This document shows positions 1 through 8,866 of a stretch of 64,000 nucleotides of DNA, in pieces. The stretch is taken from assembly GCF_018873765.1 (NCBI RefSeq), contig NC_057923.1, positions 6,956,413 through 7,020,412 of the forward strand, given 5' to 3'. This DNA is from Telopea speciosissima. Taxonomy: Eukaryota > Streptophyta > Magnoliopsida > Proteales > Proteaceae. Below the pieces are notes generated by a model. The model worked only from the letters and a program-made list of their open reading frames with translations. It searched no databases and had not been told where the DNA came from. The number at the start of each line of letters is the position of its first letter. Position 1 is the first letter of the stretch. A program made the translations under genes and the position numbers.

Positions 1-1096
1 GAGTCAGAGAGTTTGTTGGAAGAAGCTCTGATACAGGAATTGAGAAATCCCTAATTGGGTTTTTCATTTTCCCCTTTGTTCTTTTCGTTTGTAATTTTTT
101 TTTTCCTCTCAATACTTCTTCCCCATTTGTTTTCCACTTTTTAGTGGCAATGAAAATAATGGAATCAAGCTTTGAAAATAGTGTTTCTTGAATTAGAGAA
201 GTTGATAAATGTTCTTGAAACAATTACGATTTGCAGACAACGGCCGTTGGAGAGGAAGGCTTCAAAATCCCCTTTTTTTCTGCTACTCAAATCAGAACCA
301 GATGTGTGAGAGGAAGAAGACTCGATTTTTGCTATGCACAAACCAGAACCAGATGCGTAAGAGGAAGAAGACAGGTTTCCATGAGCGTGAGAGGAAGAAG
401 ACGAGCTGGTTTCTCGAACGATTTTCCCTTCTCTTCAAAACAAAACCCTAGTGGGTTTGATCGGTTTCAGTTTGCGACCGGTCTGGCTTGATTTGCTGGG
501 ATCAACCAAATTTCACAAACAACATTTGAAATTTTTAAAATTGACCATTCGATTTTCATAAGTACACGTGTCGAGCCCAAAAGCCAGGGAAGGACGATGG
601 CTGCTAATCTCAAGGCCGTAGAAGATCTGAATCCGAAAAATTCTATCCAAATCGATGCTTGCAAGTGCGCTCGCATTAGCCAACGCACCAAAATCCTATT
701 CCATCTCAAACTCTAGCAAAATTTCATCTCCCGACTCCCTACGGATCCGTAACTTCTAAAAAACACTACCAAAATTCGATTAGATCTAAAATTCTAGCAA
801 AATTTCGTCTCTGACTCGTAACTTCCTTAAACCCATCTTGCTTGCACCCACTCTCCGCTGCCTTGCTGACATGTAAGATCAATATATATAAGTCGATCCC
901 TCGGCAGGCTTCTGGACGATTTTCTCCTGAAAAAAGAGAGATTGAGATTGCTTCCCACAACCCCCAAGGTCTCCCTCTCTCCAACCCGTGGCATCATCTT
1001 CACCTAATTCCACCAGCCGGTAAGCATCTCCGACCATCACAGAGGGAAGAGAAGTTTCAAAATCTGTCTTTTTTTCTCAGTACTTTGGGCAACAAC
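1..1096. other. Upstream flank, no gene recognised
   Basis: I see no conserved protein or RNA gene here. It holds a short imperfect tandem repeat near 291-402 and ordinary AT-rich sequence. The reading frame of the F-box pseudogene stays open upstream to 842, but that part resembles no F-box N-terminus and is probably 5' leader. Confidence 0.5.
291..402 (+). repeat. Imperfect tandem repeat, about 2.5 copies
   Basis: The motif AGAACCAGATG followed by GAGAGGAAGAAGAC occurs from 291, again from 341, and its second half again near 388. Spacing is about 50 then 30 bases. Each copy could read as a short Arg/Lys-rich peptide, but the frames carry no conserved protein. Confidence 0.6.
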
Positions 1097-2411
1097 ATGC
1101 TTAGCAGTAGTACTGGAGACGAAGAAGACAAAGAATTATGTTGCAGTGATGACATTCTTAAGGACATCCTATTTCGCTCGCCACTCAAATCAATCTTCAG
1201 ATTCAAGTGTGTATCAAAGAGGTGGCAAAACCTTATTTCCGACCCTCGTTTCCGTAACAGGTATGTGTCCCAAGGAAGCAGCAGCAGCAAAAGCAACAAC
1301 GACCTACTCTTGGGCTTCTTCCAAACCCCAACAATGAGCGTCTCCTCTGTTATGAGTGGCGCCAGACCTATGTGGACATTCTTAGCAATACTACCAAAAG
1401 TAGGAACTTCGAGTTGTAGTCCTGATGATGATGATAAATTTGTTGAAATAGAAAAAGAAGAAGAATAAGTTGCAGCAGATATCATCAGCAGTTTGGATTC
1501 ATCTCAAGGAACTCTGGATGGGCTCGGTTACTTCATATGTTCTTCCAATGGCCTTTTTCTTATCTGTAGTCGCCGCCAACCTATGACGACCTATTCCATA
1601 TACAACCCTCTCTCAAGGGAGTCTTATCAACTTCTCCTCCTCTTAAGCAGCAGCAGGAATCGTTCAGGCTACCATTCATGGGTCTTGTTGTCACCGATGA
1701 TTACAGATGCAAAGTGGTGCGTGCAACTGCGGCCACAAGGACTACTGGGTCCAATATTGAGATTGAGATTGAGATTGAGATTTTCTCCTCGGAGACAGGT
1801 GAATGGCAGCAATCTACTGTGGCTGTTACTGATGAGACTTACTACCACTTCTTACAGCCATGAATTTGAAGCCCACTGTGATAGGAGGAGCAATTCACTG
1901 GATGAGTTGTGATTATGACGAGATTTTGGTGTATGATCCTTATAAGAGAGCTGAATATATAGAGAAGATTAAAACTCCTCCCAAGCATGGCCATGTCGTC
2001 GTCATAAGGGAATCCACTGACGGCTTACTCCAAATGGCAATGCACCATCTCTCTCACGATTTTACGCGCATTGACATATGGGTTTTCCATTCAAACTAGG
2101 AGTACTACTACTGCTACTGCGACGAATGGTTGTTGATACGTAAGCTGCAAGGCAGTCCAGAACTGCTACTGTCACCATATGTTGTTGATCCTCAATTCAA
2201 TCACGATTGTTTCAATCTAGTGGCATTCCATCCTCATAATCCAGACGCTCTATTTATCAATTACAATGGTTACATCTTCTTATATTACATCAACACTTCA
2301 AGAGTGGAACCAGTTCAGTGCCGTGACCGTGCCCGCTACAGTATTGGCCTACAACCATACTTTCTACCACTTTGGCCCATCTCTCCTCTCCCACTACGAC
2401 TAGAAAGATAG
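1097..2411 (+). pseudogene. F-box protein pseudogene (F-box plus F-box-associated region)
   Basis: The intact ancestor would be a substrate-recognition subunit of an SCF ubiquitin ligase. From the ATG at 1097 the first about 60 residues contain a clear F-box, with DDILKDILFRSPLKSIFRFK followed by CVSKRWQNLISDPRF. Downstream pieces keep features of the F-box-associated domain: GYFICSSNGLFLIC, IYNPLSRESYQL, IFSSETGEW, IHWM and ILVYDPYKR. The gene is broken four times: an in-frame TAA at 1466-1468, a frameshift near 1660-1680, another at about 1857-1862 (frames overlap at ATGA), and an in-frame TAG at 2097-2099. The last stop is at 2409-2411. No introns are needed, which is common for this family. 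The subfamily cannot be assigned. An expressed truncated F-box peptide of about 120 residues is possible but unlikely to work. Confidence 0.9.
1756..1782 (+). repeat. Hexamer GAGATT repeat inside the F-box pseudogene
   Basis: About four and a half copies of GAGATT encode an Ile-Glu run just before FSSETGEW. Slippage here changes length in multiples of two codons, so it is not the source of the frameshifts. Confidence 0.8.
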
Positions 2412-2640
2412 ATAGTTTTGATCATCCGGCAATGCACCAACAAATACGTCCATCTTCTGCAGCTTCTTTCAAGGACTTGAATCTGTCTTGTATGTTGACA
2501 TGAAATTAATTTGAGAGATTCCTCAAGCAATTAGATTGAGGCAATTAGCTTGCCAATGATTTTGAGTACTCCAAACTATATATATTGATCTGATGGCACG
2601 GAATTAACATTCACAGTATTCATCCTCTGTCTCTCATTAT
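2412..2640. other. Spacer without recognised features
   Basis: AT-rich spacer between the F-box pseudogene and the long inverted repeat. Nothing recognisable is seen. Confidence 0.5.
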
Positions 2641-3002
2641 CTTTAGAAATTCAAAATACTAATGAAAGAGTAGAAAAAATTAAGAATGAGTTCTTCATGG
2701 CCACACTCCCTTGATTGGCTCAGGAAACAACCCCTCCAAATCTTGCATATAAGTCCGGATGGCCTGTCTAATAGAGCTTCCCATCAAGTCAAACATACCA
2801 TTTAACGTAAAAAAAGCTTTCTAACAGAGCTTCATATGGAGAGAAAACTAACCTGACAAGGGTTGTGCTCTCATCAATAATGCCCATCTCTCCAAGCTCT
2901 CTATCTCTTGTTGCTGAAATGTTTTTCAACAAATGAATCAATTATCGGTTTTGCAAGTGACTGATATCCAATCCGATATACAGGTCTTCCATTCTTTGGA
3001 AT

Positions 3003-3174
3003 TCATCGACCGGTATCGCAATAAATGTGCTCATGTGGGGCTGTAATTACTTGGATCTCTACCCAGTTTTTACACCTGGTGCACCATAGCTTGGGCTCGC
3101 AGGGATGGTTTCCCAGTTGAATACATGGCATTGCAGCGCATACAGAGGCCATATAGATCATAGTTTTGATCCAT
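3003..3174 (-). pseudogene. Cys-rich ORF remnant, left arm copy
   Basis: Reading minus from an ATG at 3174 gives MDQNYDLYGLCMRCNAMYS. After a one-base frame change near 3110 it continues as NHPCEPKLWCTRCKNWVEI and APHEHIYCD, with a stop at 3003-3005. The paired CxxC motifs, the HPC and the late Cys suggest a small zinc-binding fold. I do not recognise the family. The mirror copy at 3490-3698 keeps the same residues, so this was real coding sequence before duplication. Its frameshift makes it non-functional as it stands, unless an unseen intron accounts for the frame change. Confidence 0.5.
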
Positions 3175-3489
3175 CGATCTCTTTCAGTACAAAAGAAGAA
3201 ATAGAAAAAATTAGCTGTGTCAGTATTTCTTTCACATCCCATTGGAATAAGAAATAATAGAGAAATTACCTCGTCGAGGTCCATCGTGCAGAACCGGGAT
3301 ATGAATTCTTCTGCCTAGCATACAATTTACATACTCGCTTTGCCAATCTGGAACCATGGCAGACCGATTACACATTACTAATGCACTGGTTAAACAGTTG
3401 TACCTAGAAAATAAGTCCATATCCCAATTTTTCTGCATTTTTAGATGGACCAGGTAATTTTTTTCTAATTCCTCTTGAGTACCAAAAGA

Positions 3490-3698
3490 GATCGACGGAC
3501 TAAGATCTGTATGGTCTTTGTATGCACTGCAATGCCATGTATGCAACCTGGGAAAACCATCCCTGCGACCACAAGCTATGATGTCATCGTTGCAAGAACT
3601 GGGTAGAGATCCATGTCGTTGCAGCCCCACATGAGTGCATTTTTTGCGATATACGTATCCATTATTCAATCGTGTCTACTAGCTTGCCACAGCGTTAG
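3490..3698 (+). pseudogene. Cys-rich ORF remnant, right arm copy
   Basis: The plus strand reads DLYGLCMHCNAMYATWENHP, then CDHKL, a TGA where the other copy has Trp, then CHRCKNWVEIHVVAAPHE and CIFCDIRIHYSIVSTS, stopping at TAG 3696-3698. The TGA is a single-base change from TGG. All Cys positions shared with the left-arm copy are kept (CxxC, HPC, CxRC, final CD). Family unknown. Confidence 0.5.
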
Positions 3699-4105
3699 TG
3701 TTCAAACAATCATCTCCCTGTCTCCTCCATGTTTCTGTGACCTGCAAAACCGATAATTGATTCATTTGTTGAAAAACATTTCAGCAACAAGAGATGGAGT
3801 ACTAATGATGAGAGCACAGTCCTTGTCAGGTTAGTTTTCTCTCAATATTAACCATTTTTTTCCTTACCTGGTATGTTTAACTTGATTTCTCTATTAGCAT
3901 CACTTGATTAACTAGGGCTTGAATCTGAACTTATATGCAGGATTTGGAGGGATTGCTTCCTGAGCCAGTCAAGGGAGTGTGGCCATGGAACTCATTCTCA
4001 ATTTTTCCTATTCTTTCTTTCTTTCAACAAAGTGTTGGTTTTTTTCCTAGTTTGGGCTTATGAAATTCATGTGTGGTGGTGGATTCATAAATCATAATGT
4101 AAATG

Positions 4106-4226
4106 GGGAGGTTTTCATCATGCACGGCCGCATGAGGGGGGAAGGGGTATTAATTCATCTAATAGGGATTTTGTGTCATTTCAACCCCCTCTTGTGAGAT
4201 GGGATAAGGCTCATGCACGGTGCATG
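4106..4226. mobile_element. Remnant of hairpin MITE family E
   Basis: GGGGAGGTTTTCATCATGCACGG near 4106 and the opposed CATGCACGGTGCATGA near 4213 resemble the termini of the better-preserved copy at 25527-25685. The right end is degraded, so this is a partial match. Confidence 0.4.
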
Positions 4227-4603
4227 ACCACTTTGGCCGCTACGCTTGTGGTGAAACTGAAACAGTTTCATCGATTTCTTGATGTTTCAGAGCTACATTC
4301 TGAGCCTAATTCAAGTCCGATTCAGAGATTTCAAGTTTGCATTCGAATCTGCCAAGGCTTCTGCCAGTGGAGGATCCAAAACCCCCTATTCTAAAGCCTC
4401 GGGCTTCAAATCTTCAGGCTTCCTCTTGTGATCTAAAAGTAACTGAACTCACAACTGCTACACCATTGATTTGTTACAGTAATTTTTACCCACTGAAACA
4501 CAAACCCTAACCTAGCTAGGCCAACAAAATCCTACCTAGATTTCCAAAAACTGAGAAATGTCACAGAGAACGAAAGAGAGATGAAAAAAAAAAGGGCCAA
4601 ATA

Positions 4604-4719
4604 TTCTCTGTGCGGGGGATGCAGGCTGCGCCCAAACACATGGGGGTGGCCGAAATGACCACCCTGCCCCCCTAATGGCAGGCCCATGTGTCTGGCACAG
4701 GCTGCTGCGGCACAGAGAA
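4604..4719. mobile_element. Hairpin MITE family A, copy A1
   Basis: Terminal inverted repeats TTCTCTGTGC (4604-4613) and GCACAGAGAA (4710-4719) enclose a palindromic interior, with CAAACACATGGGGGTGG opposed by CCCATGTGTCTGGC. Related copies lie at 42686-42818, 60815-60917 and, split, at 49236-49520. No coding capacity. Confidence 0.75.
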
Positions 4720-5648
4720 CATCAACCCAAAAAGAAAAGCAAATCAAAGTTTGAAAGAAGAGAGGTTTAGAGAAAGAGATAAGCGAAGAATGGGTCAGTC
4801 CATGAAGTTTCTGATCACAAAAAACCTAGACCGAACTAAACTGATTCTTAATCAACTGGTTTTGGGTTGGGGTATGATGGGATTGATAGAAAGCCAAACT
4901 ACACCGAATTAACTGATATCTAGACTGTGACCGAACTAAATGAAACCCATAAAAAAAACATTGAGCATGAGGTTCTGAATAGGTGAATTGATTTCAATAT
5001 TAGTGAGAAAATTTGTAGTTGCAACGGAATTTGTTACAAATCAATGAATATGAGGTTATAAATAATGAAATGGATTTGTAACAATGCTTCCATTGATCTC
5101 CTTAGTTATCTTCCTCTTATAATAGAAATAATGATTTGATTTGCAACAATAATTTCGCTATAGATTCTATTTATCCATTGATTTCAATATTAGTTATCTT
5201 ATCTTTACAATTTATTCCTCCTTGATCCAATTACAACATCAAAATTTCCCTATTTTTTGTTGTTTTTTTGTTTGACTTGAGGAAGGTGATTTAATTTGTT
5301 TTTACTAAATCTTTCCACACTACAGTTTATAAATCTAAGATTTCATTGTGGTTCAAACCCGAAAACAAATCTATTTAAACTGATATTGAAACATCGAAAC
5401 CAAAATTCTTTAACAGATTGGTTTTGATTTGACTCATTCCCAAATCGAAACATATTCAGCCTGATCAAAACCAAGCTGAACCTGTTGTGTATATCCGCCA
5501 TTTCACAGTCCTAAAAGTCAATTAACCTTTGGGGATTGGTGTGTGGTTTGTGTGATTACACTTTCATTTAAAAAAAAAAAAAAAACGGCTGAACCGGCCA
5601 TTTGACACCCCTACTCTTCCTAAGCAAAAAATGGCTTAGCATACCTGT
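4720..5648. other. AT-rich spacer with a lone hAT-type right end
   Basis: No gene is seen. TTTGACACCCCTA at about 5600-5612 matches the right terminus of the hAT elements elsewhere in the window, but I find no matching left end upstream, so this is probably a truncated copy. Confidence 0.45.
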
Positions 5649-5656
5649 GTTTTGGC

Positions 5657-6278
5657 TAGGGGTGTCAACTGGTCCGGTTCTCTAGCGGTTCCTACTCTAA
5701 GGTATCAAGACCAAATCCGGACCAATAAGCTCACCAGTTCCAAATCTGAGATCCAGGACCATTAACTAATGGGTGGTTCGGTTCTAGTTCCTAATCGGGT
5801 CCAAACATGCCCTTGTTGAGCAGCCAAATGTAAAGCATTTTTCCCATTGGAACGAGAAATCTCAAGCAAGCTAGAATCTTTCAAAAGCAATTCATTAACT
5901 ACTGGTGTGTGTCCTTTATGTGCAACAGATATGAGGGGTAGAATACTAGAATTTGAGTGGCCAAGTGTCTTGCTTAGTCTTGGGTCATGTTCGAATAGCA
6001 ACTGGACAACAATTGTATAATAAAAGTCACTTTAATTGTATGTTAAAATAGCAAAGATCATCTTTTAACATTTTAAAACAGAAAAAATGGTGCAAGACAA
6101 GTTCAAGTGTATGCATTTCTTTCCGTTCCAACGGTTCTAGGGACCAGACCAAATCCGGACCAATAACCTATCACTAGGACCAGATCCGGACCAATAAACT
6201 ATTGGGTGGGTCGGTTCCGGTTCCTAGCGGGACGGTTTCGGTCCAGTTATCGGTTTCGGTCCAAAGTTGACACCCCTA
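5657..6278. mobile_element. Non-autonomous hAT element carrying an ankyrin exon
   Basis: Termini TAGGGGTGTCAAC and GTTGACACCCCTA are perfect inverted repeats. They are flanked by an exact 8-base duplication GTTTTGGC (5649-5656 and 6279-6286), the hAT signature. Subterminal regions are rich in repeated GGTTC/GAACC-type words. The 622-base element encodes no transposase. Its middle carries a host gene fragment on the minus strand (5804-6001), making it a Pack-type element. Confidence 0.9.
5804..6001 (-). pseudogene. Captured exon fragment of an ankyrin-repeat (ITN1/ACD6-like) protein
   Basis: About 66 residues read without interruption: LLFEHDPRLSKTLGHSNSS, then PLISVAHKGHTPVVNELLL and SLLEISRSNGKNALHLAAQQ followed by GHV. 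The GHTxVVxxLL and NGKNALHLAA patterns are ankyrin repeats as found in the plant ITN1/ACD6 family of ankyrin membrane proteins. The exon begins right after a splice-acceptor-like TTGTCCAG, and AT-rich intron-like sequence precedes it, so intron plus exon were probably captured as DNA and not from spliced RNA. At the other end the homology runs into transposon sequence. It has no start or membrane domain and is not a functional gene by itself. Confidence 0.85.
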
Positions 6279-6286
6279 GTTTTGGC

Positions 6287-7305
6287 CACACTGTCACAGC
6301 AGTAAGGTGGAACCTCATTTGACACGTGGCTTGACAGCCCAAGTTATCTTCTATCCAAGTGAAAAGACTAATACTTTGGCTACATATTTTTGGAAAGAGG
6401 GTTCGCCATGCCCCCAGTGTGGGGGCATCTCCCATGCCAAATTGGCGGTGATGTGAGAAGTGGTATCATCCACATCAAGCCCGCGTGGTAAGAAAAGGAG
6501 AGAGAAAATAATTTAAAAAGGGTATAGAGATCCCTAATAGACAATTTGGGCCAATGAGAGCATGAGCAAAAGCATCAATAAGGGTAGGATTTCTGTCTTT
6601 CATGGGGGTGGGTCGATCATTCCGCGCCCATGTATGTCTGAGCCACGTTGCCTTGCATACCGCAAGCTAGCGCCAACTATGTCTATCTCTCCCTTCCCCT
6701 TTGAAATGATCACCATGTCCCTTTTGTATGATGCCTTGTCCTGTGCCCACATTGGTGCCGCCCACTAACGACACACGGGTGGTGTGTCTATCCCTCTCCC
6801 ATATTATATATTGAATTTCTCTATGTTAAACTTGGTCCAAGTGTTATTGAAAACTAGCAAAATGTCTATTAATATTGTTGTTCATACTTTATAGAGGCAT
6901 TGGTACAAAATTTTAGCAATGTTTTCAAAGCTTTCAGTCAAGTTTTAGCATGCTTTTTCAAGGAGATCGATTTTGACAACAGAGAGAATCTAGAGAATTT
7001 ATTTTATTCAATTTTTTCCATGGGGATTTCTTAATTATACCAAATAATTACCTTTTAATTTAATTAATGAGATTTATCATAATAACAAAATAATATATGA
7101 AATGCCATATAGTAATACCTATAACCTAAGTATATTATGAAGCGTAATTGAAAATAAAATGATCTTAGTTTTGTAGAAAAATGTCACTAATTTATTCACC
7201 AATAGAGTTGTGGATTGCAACTTCCCTTATGTAGATTTCAGTACCATAGCCTTATGTTTTGGCTAGATAATATATATTTTACCAAGACAAAAAAAGACTG
7301 GTAAA
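6287..7305. other. Spacer with a degraded MITE-like block
   Basis: About 6545-6790 contains wording shared with hairpin family C (GATCATTCCGCGCCCATGT and similar) but no clear ends. 6830-7300 is very AT-rich with nothing recognisable. No gene seen. Confidence 0.4.
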
Positions 7306-7315
7306 TTGATTTTTT

Positions 7316-8637
7316 GGGTAAATTACATGTCACCCCCTGGTTTTCAAACGAAACTCAAATCACCCCTGGATTTTAAAAAAACTCATCCGTCCCCCTCTAC
7401 AATAACGGTGTTAGTCTGCTATTAGTTATTGGTGTTAAAGGACTATTTTACCCCTGTACTAAAACATTAGAATTAAATTTATAATACTACCCTTCACTCT
7501 TGAACCCAGATTCCCAGAAGGCAAAAACTCCTACAATATTCTAAGACGATCTCTCTTCTTGGAGAGACTTCGATCAAAGGAATCTTCTCCTCCAACTGCT
7601 CACTGCAACTTGTGCTCGGCAATCACAGGGGACACCATTGCTATTTGATACCTACACTATCTAAAAGTTTCCAACCAGCTGAGGAGAATGCACACCACAC
7701 CTTGCTTTGTCCCGCTCGAATGGGGGGTTTGAGGAAGAGGGTTTCAAAAGTGAGTGGAGCAAAGGGGGGTTTTGAGACTCCGCCTCTGGAAGCGGGGTCT
7801 CGTGATCAAACCTTCGCCGCTGCATAATTTTTTGGGGCCACCCGCCTGAAGCTCACTAGGGCCCAGAAGCTCCCGGTTCGTGCGTGGCGCGGGGGTCATG
7901 TACGAGTCCAGGGAGGGATTTAGTCGGCCTAAAAGTCGGATACCCCTCTTGTCTCCCAAAACCAAAAAAAGGGGCTGTTTGAGAACAATAGGAGAGAGCG
8001 AGAGAGAAAGCAGGGCAGAAAAATGTTCGGGTTTTTAATCTGTTGTGCAATTCGTTTTTAATCTATTGTACCATGCGAATCACTCCAAACTCCAATAAAC
8101 ACCGACACCATCATCGATTCAAATTACCAAAAACAAAAAGAAAAAAAACAAAGGCAACACCTGCTCCATCACCTCCTCCACTACAATTGTTAGAGCAATC
8201 TCTCTGGATATTTTTAATTTCTCCTTTGCTTGATTATTGCTCTTTTAAATGATAAAATATCATTCTCTAGGAGAAGATGTAAGTCTCGAACTCCCGTTTA
8301 GGCATCAATGGAGTCCCACGTCCAGAAGTGACGTGCCTACTCTGGTCCGCCACTATCGTCCACCCAAACCCTAGATGGGTAGTTGCAGGTGTGAGGAAGA
8401 GGATGAATTTGGGTTTTTAGTTACAAGGGTAAAATCATAAATCAATATTGATCAAGGGTAGTTTAAGGATTTAAATTTATTTATCTAACTGACATCATCA
8501 CTTAACATCATAAAACTAACAGTAGGGACTAATTTGTCATATTGGGGTCTAATACAGGGGGTGATTTGAGTATTTTCAAAAACCAAAAGGTGATTTGAGT
8601 TTCATTTAAAAACCAGGGGGTGATGTATAATTTACCC
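7316..8637. mobile_element. Mutator-type non-autonomous element next to the EB1 3' end
   Basis: Long inverted termini begin GGGTAAATTACATGTCACCC (7316) and end GGTGATGTATAATTTACCC (8637). The repeats extend about 50 bases inwards, including AAACTCAAATCACC opposed by GGTGATTTGAGTTT. Flanks are the exact duplication TTGATTTTTT (7306-7315 and 8638-8647), that is 9 bases plus one shared T, as expected for Mutator-like transposition. The 1.3-kb interior has a GC-richer block at about 7840-7960 but no transposase ORF. It sits about 230 bases past the EB1 stop codon, so it may overlap the EB1 3' end region. Confidence 0.88.
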
Positions 8638-8866
8638 TTGATTTTTTTTTAATCTAAACTTAAAAGGCAAACGATCCATAGAGAAGGTAACAATAGAAGG
8701 AAGAAGGTCACATTCGAAAGATCAAAGCTTAAATTGTGTTGCCAGAAAGCGGCCAATAGTTGTTCCTCGCACGAGGCAGATCCCCACTGAGTTGGGATTG
8801 AAGAACAGCAGTAAAATGAGGACCAGTATAAAGCATGGCGGACCATTCACTTTGGCAAGATTTGCA

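Larger units (their letters stand above)
2641..4020. repeat. Long inverted repeat with arms of about 570 bases
   Basis: The left arm, about 2641-3215, matches the reverse complement of the right arm, about 3440-4020, nearly throughout. Examples are TGGCCACACTCCCTTGA at 2699 against its complement at 3969-3985, and TTTTTCAACAAATGAATCAA at 2922 against its complement at 3755-3774. By eye the arms are roughly 80-90 percent identical with small indels, and the unpaired loop is about 220 bases. A transcript through it would fold into one long hairpin. The arms carry decayed, mirrored copies of a short Cys-rich coding sequence, so this is an inverted duplication of genic sequence and not a simple MITE. 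I could not find a convincing target-site duplication. Confidence 0.85.

Noticed and set aside
842..1096. Upstream extension of the F-box frame
   Set aside because: Open by chance; F-box proteins of this type begin shortly before the F-box, and no family resemblance is seen.
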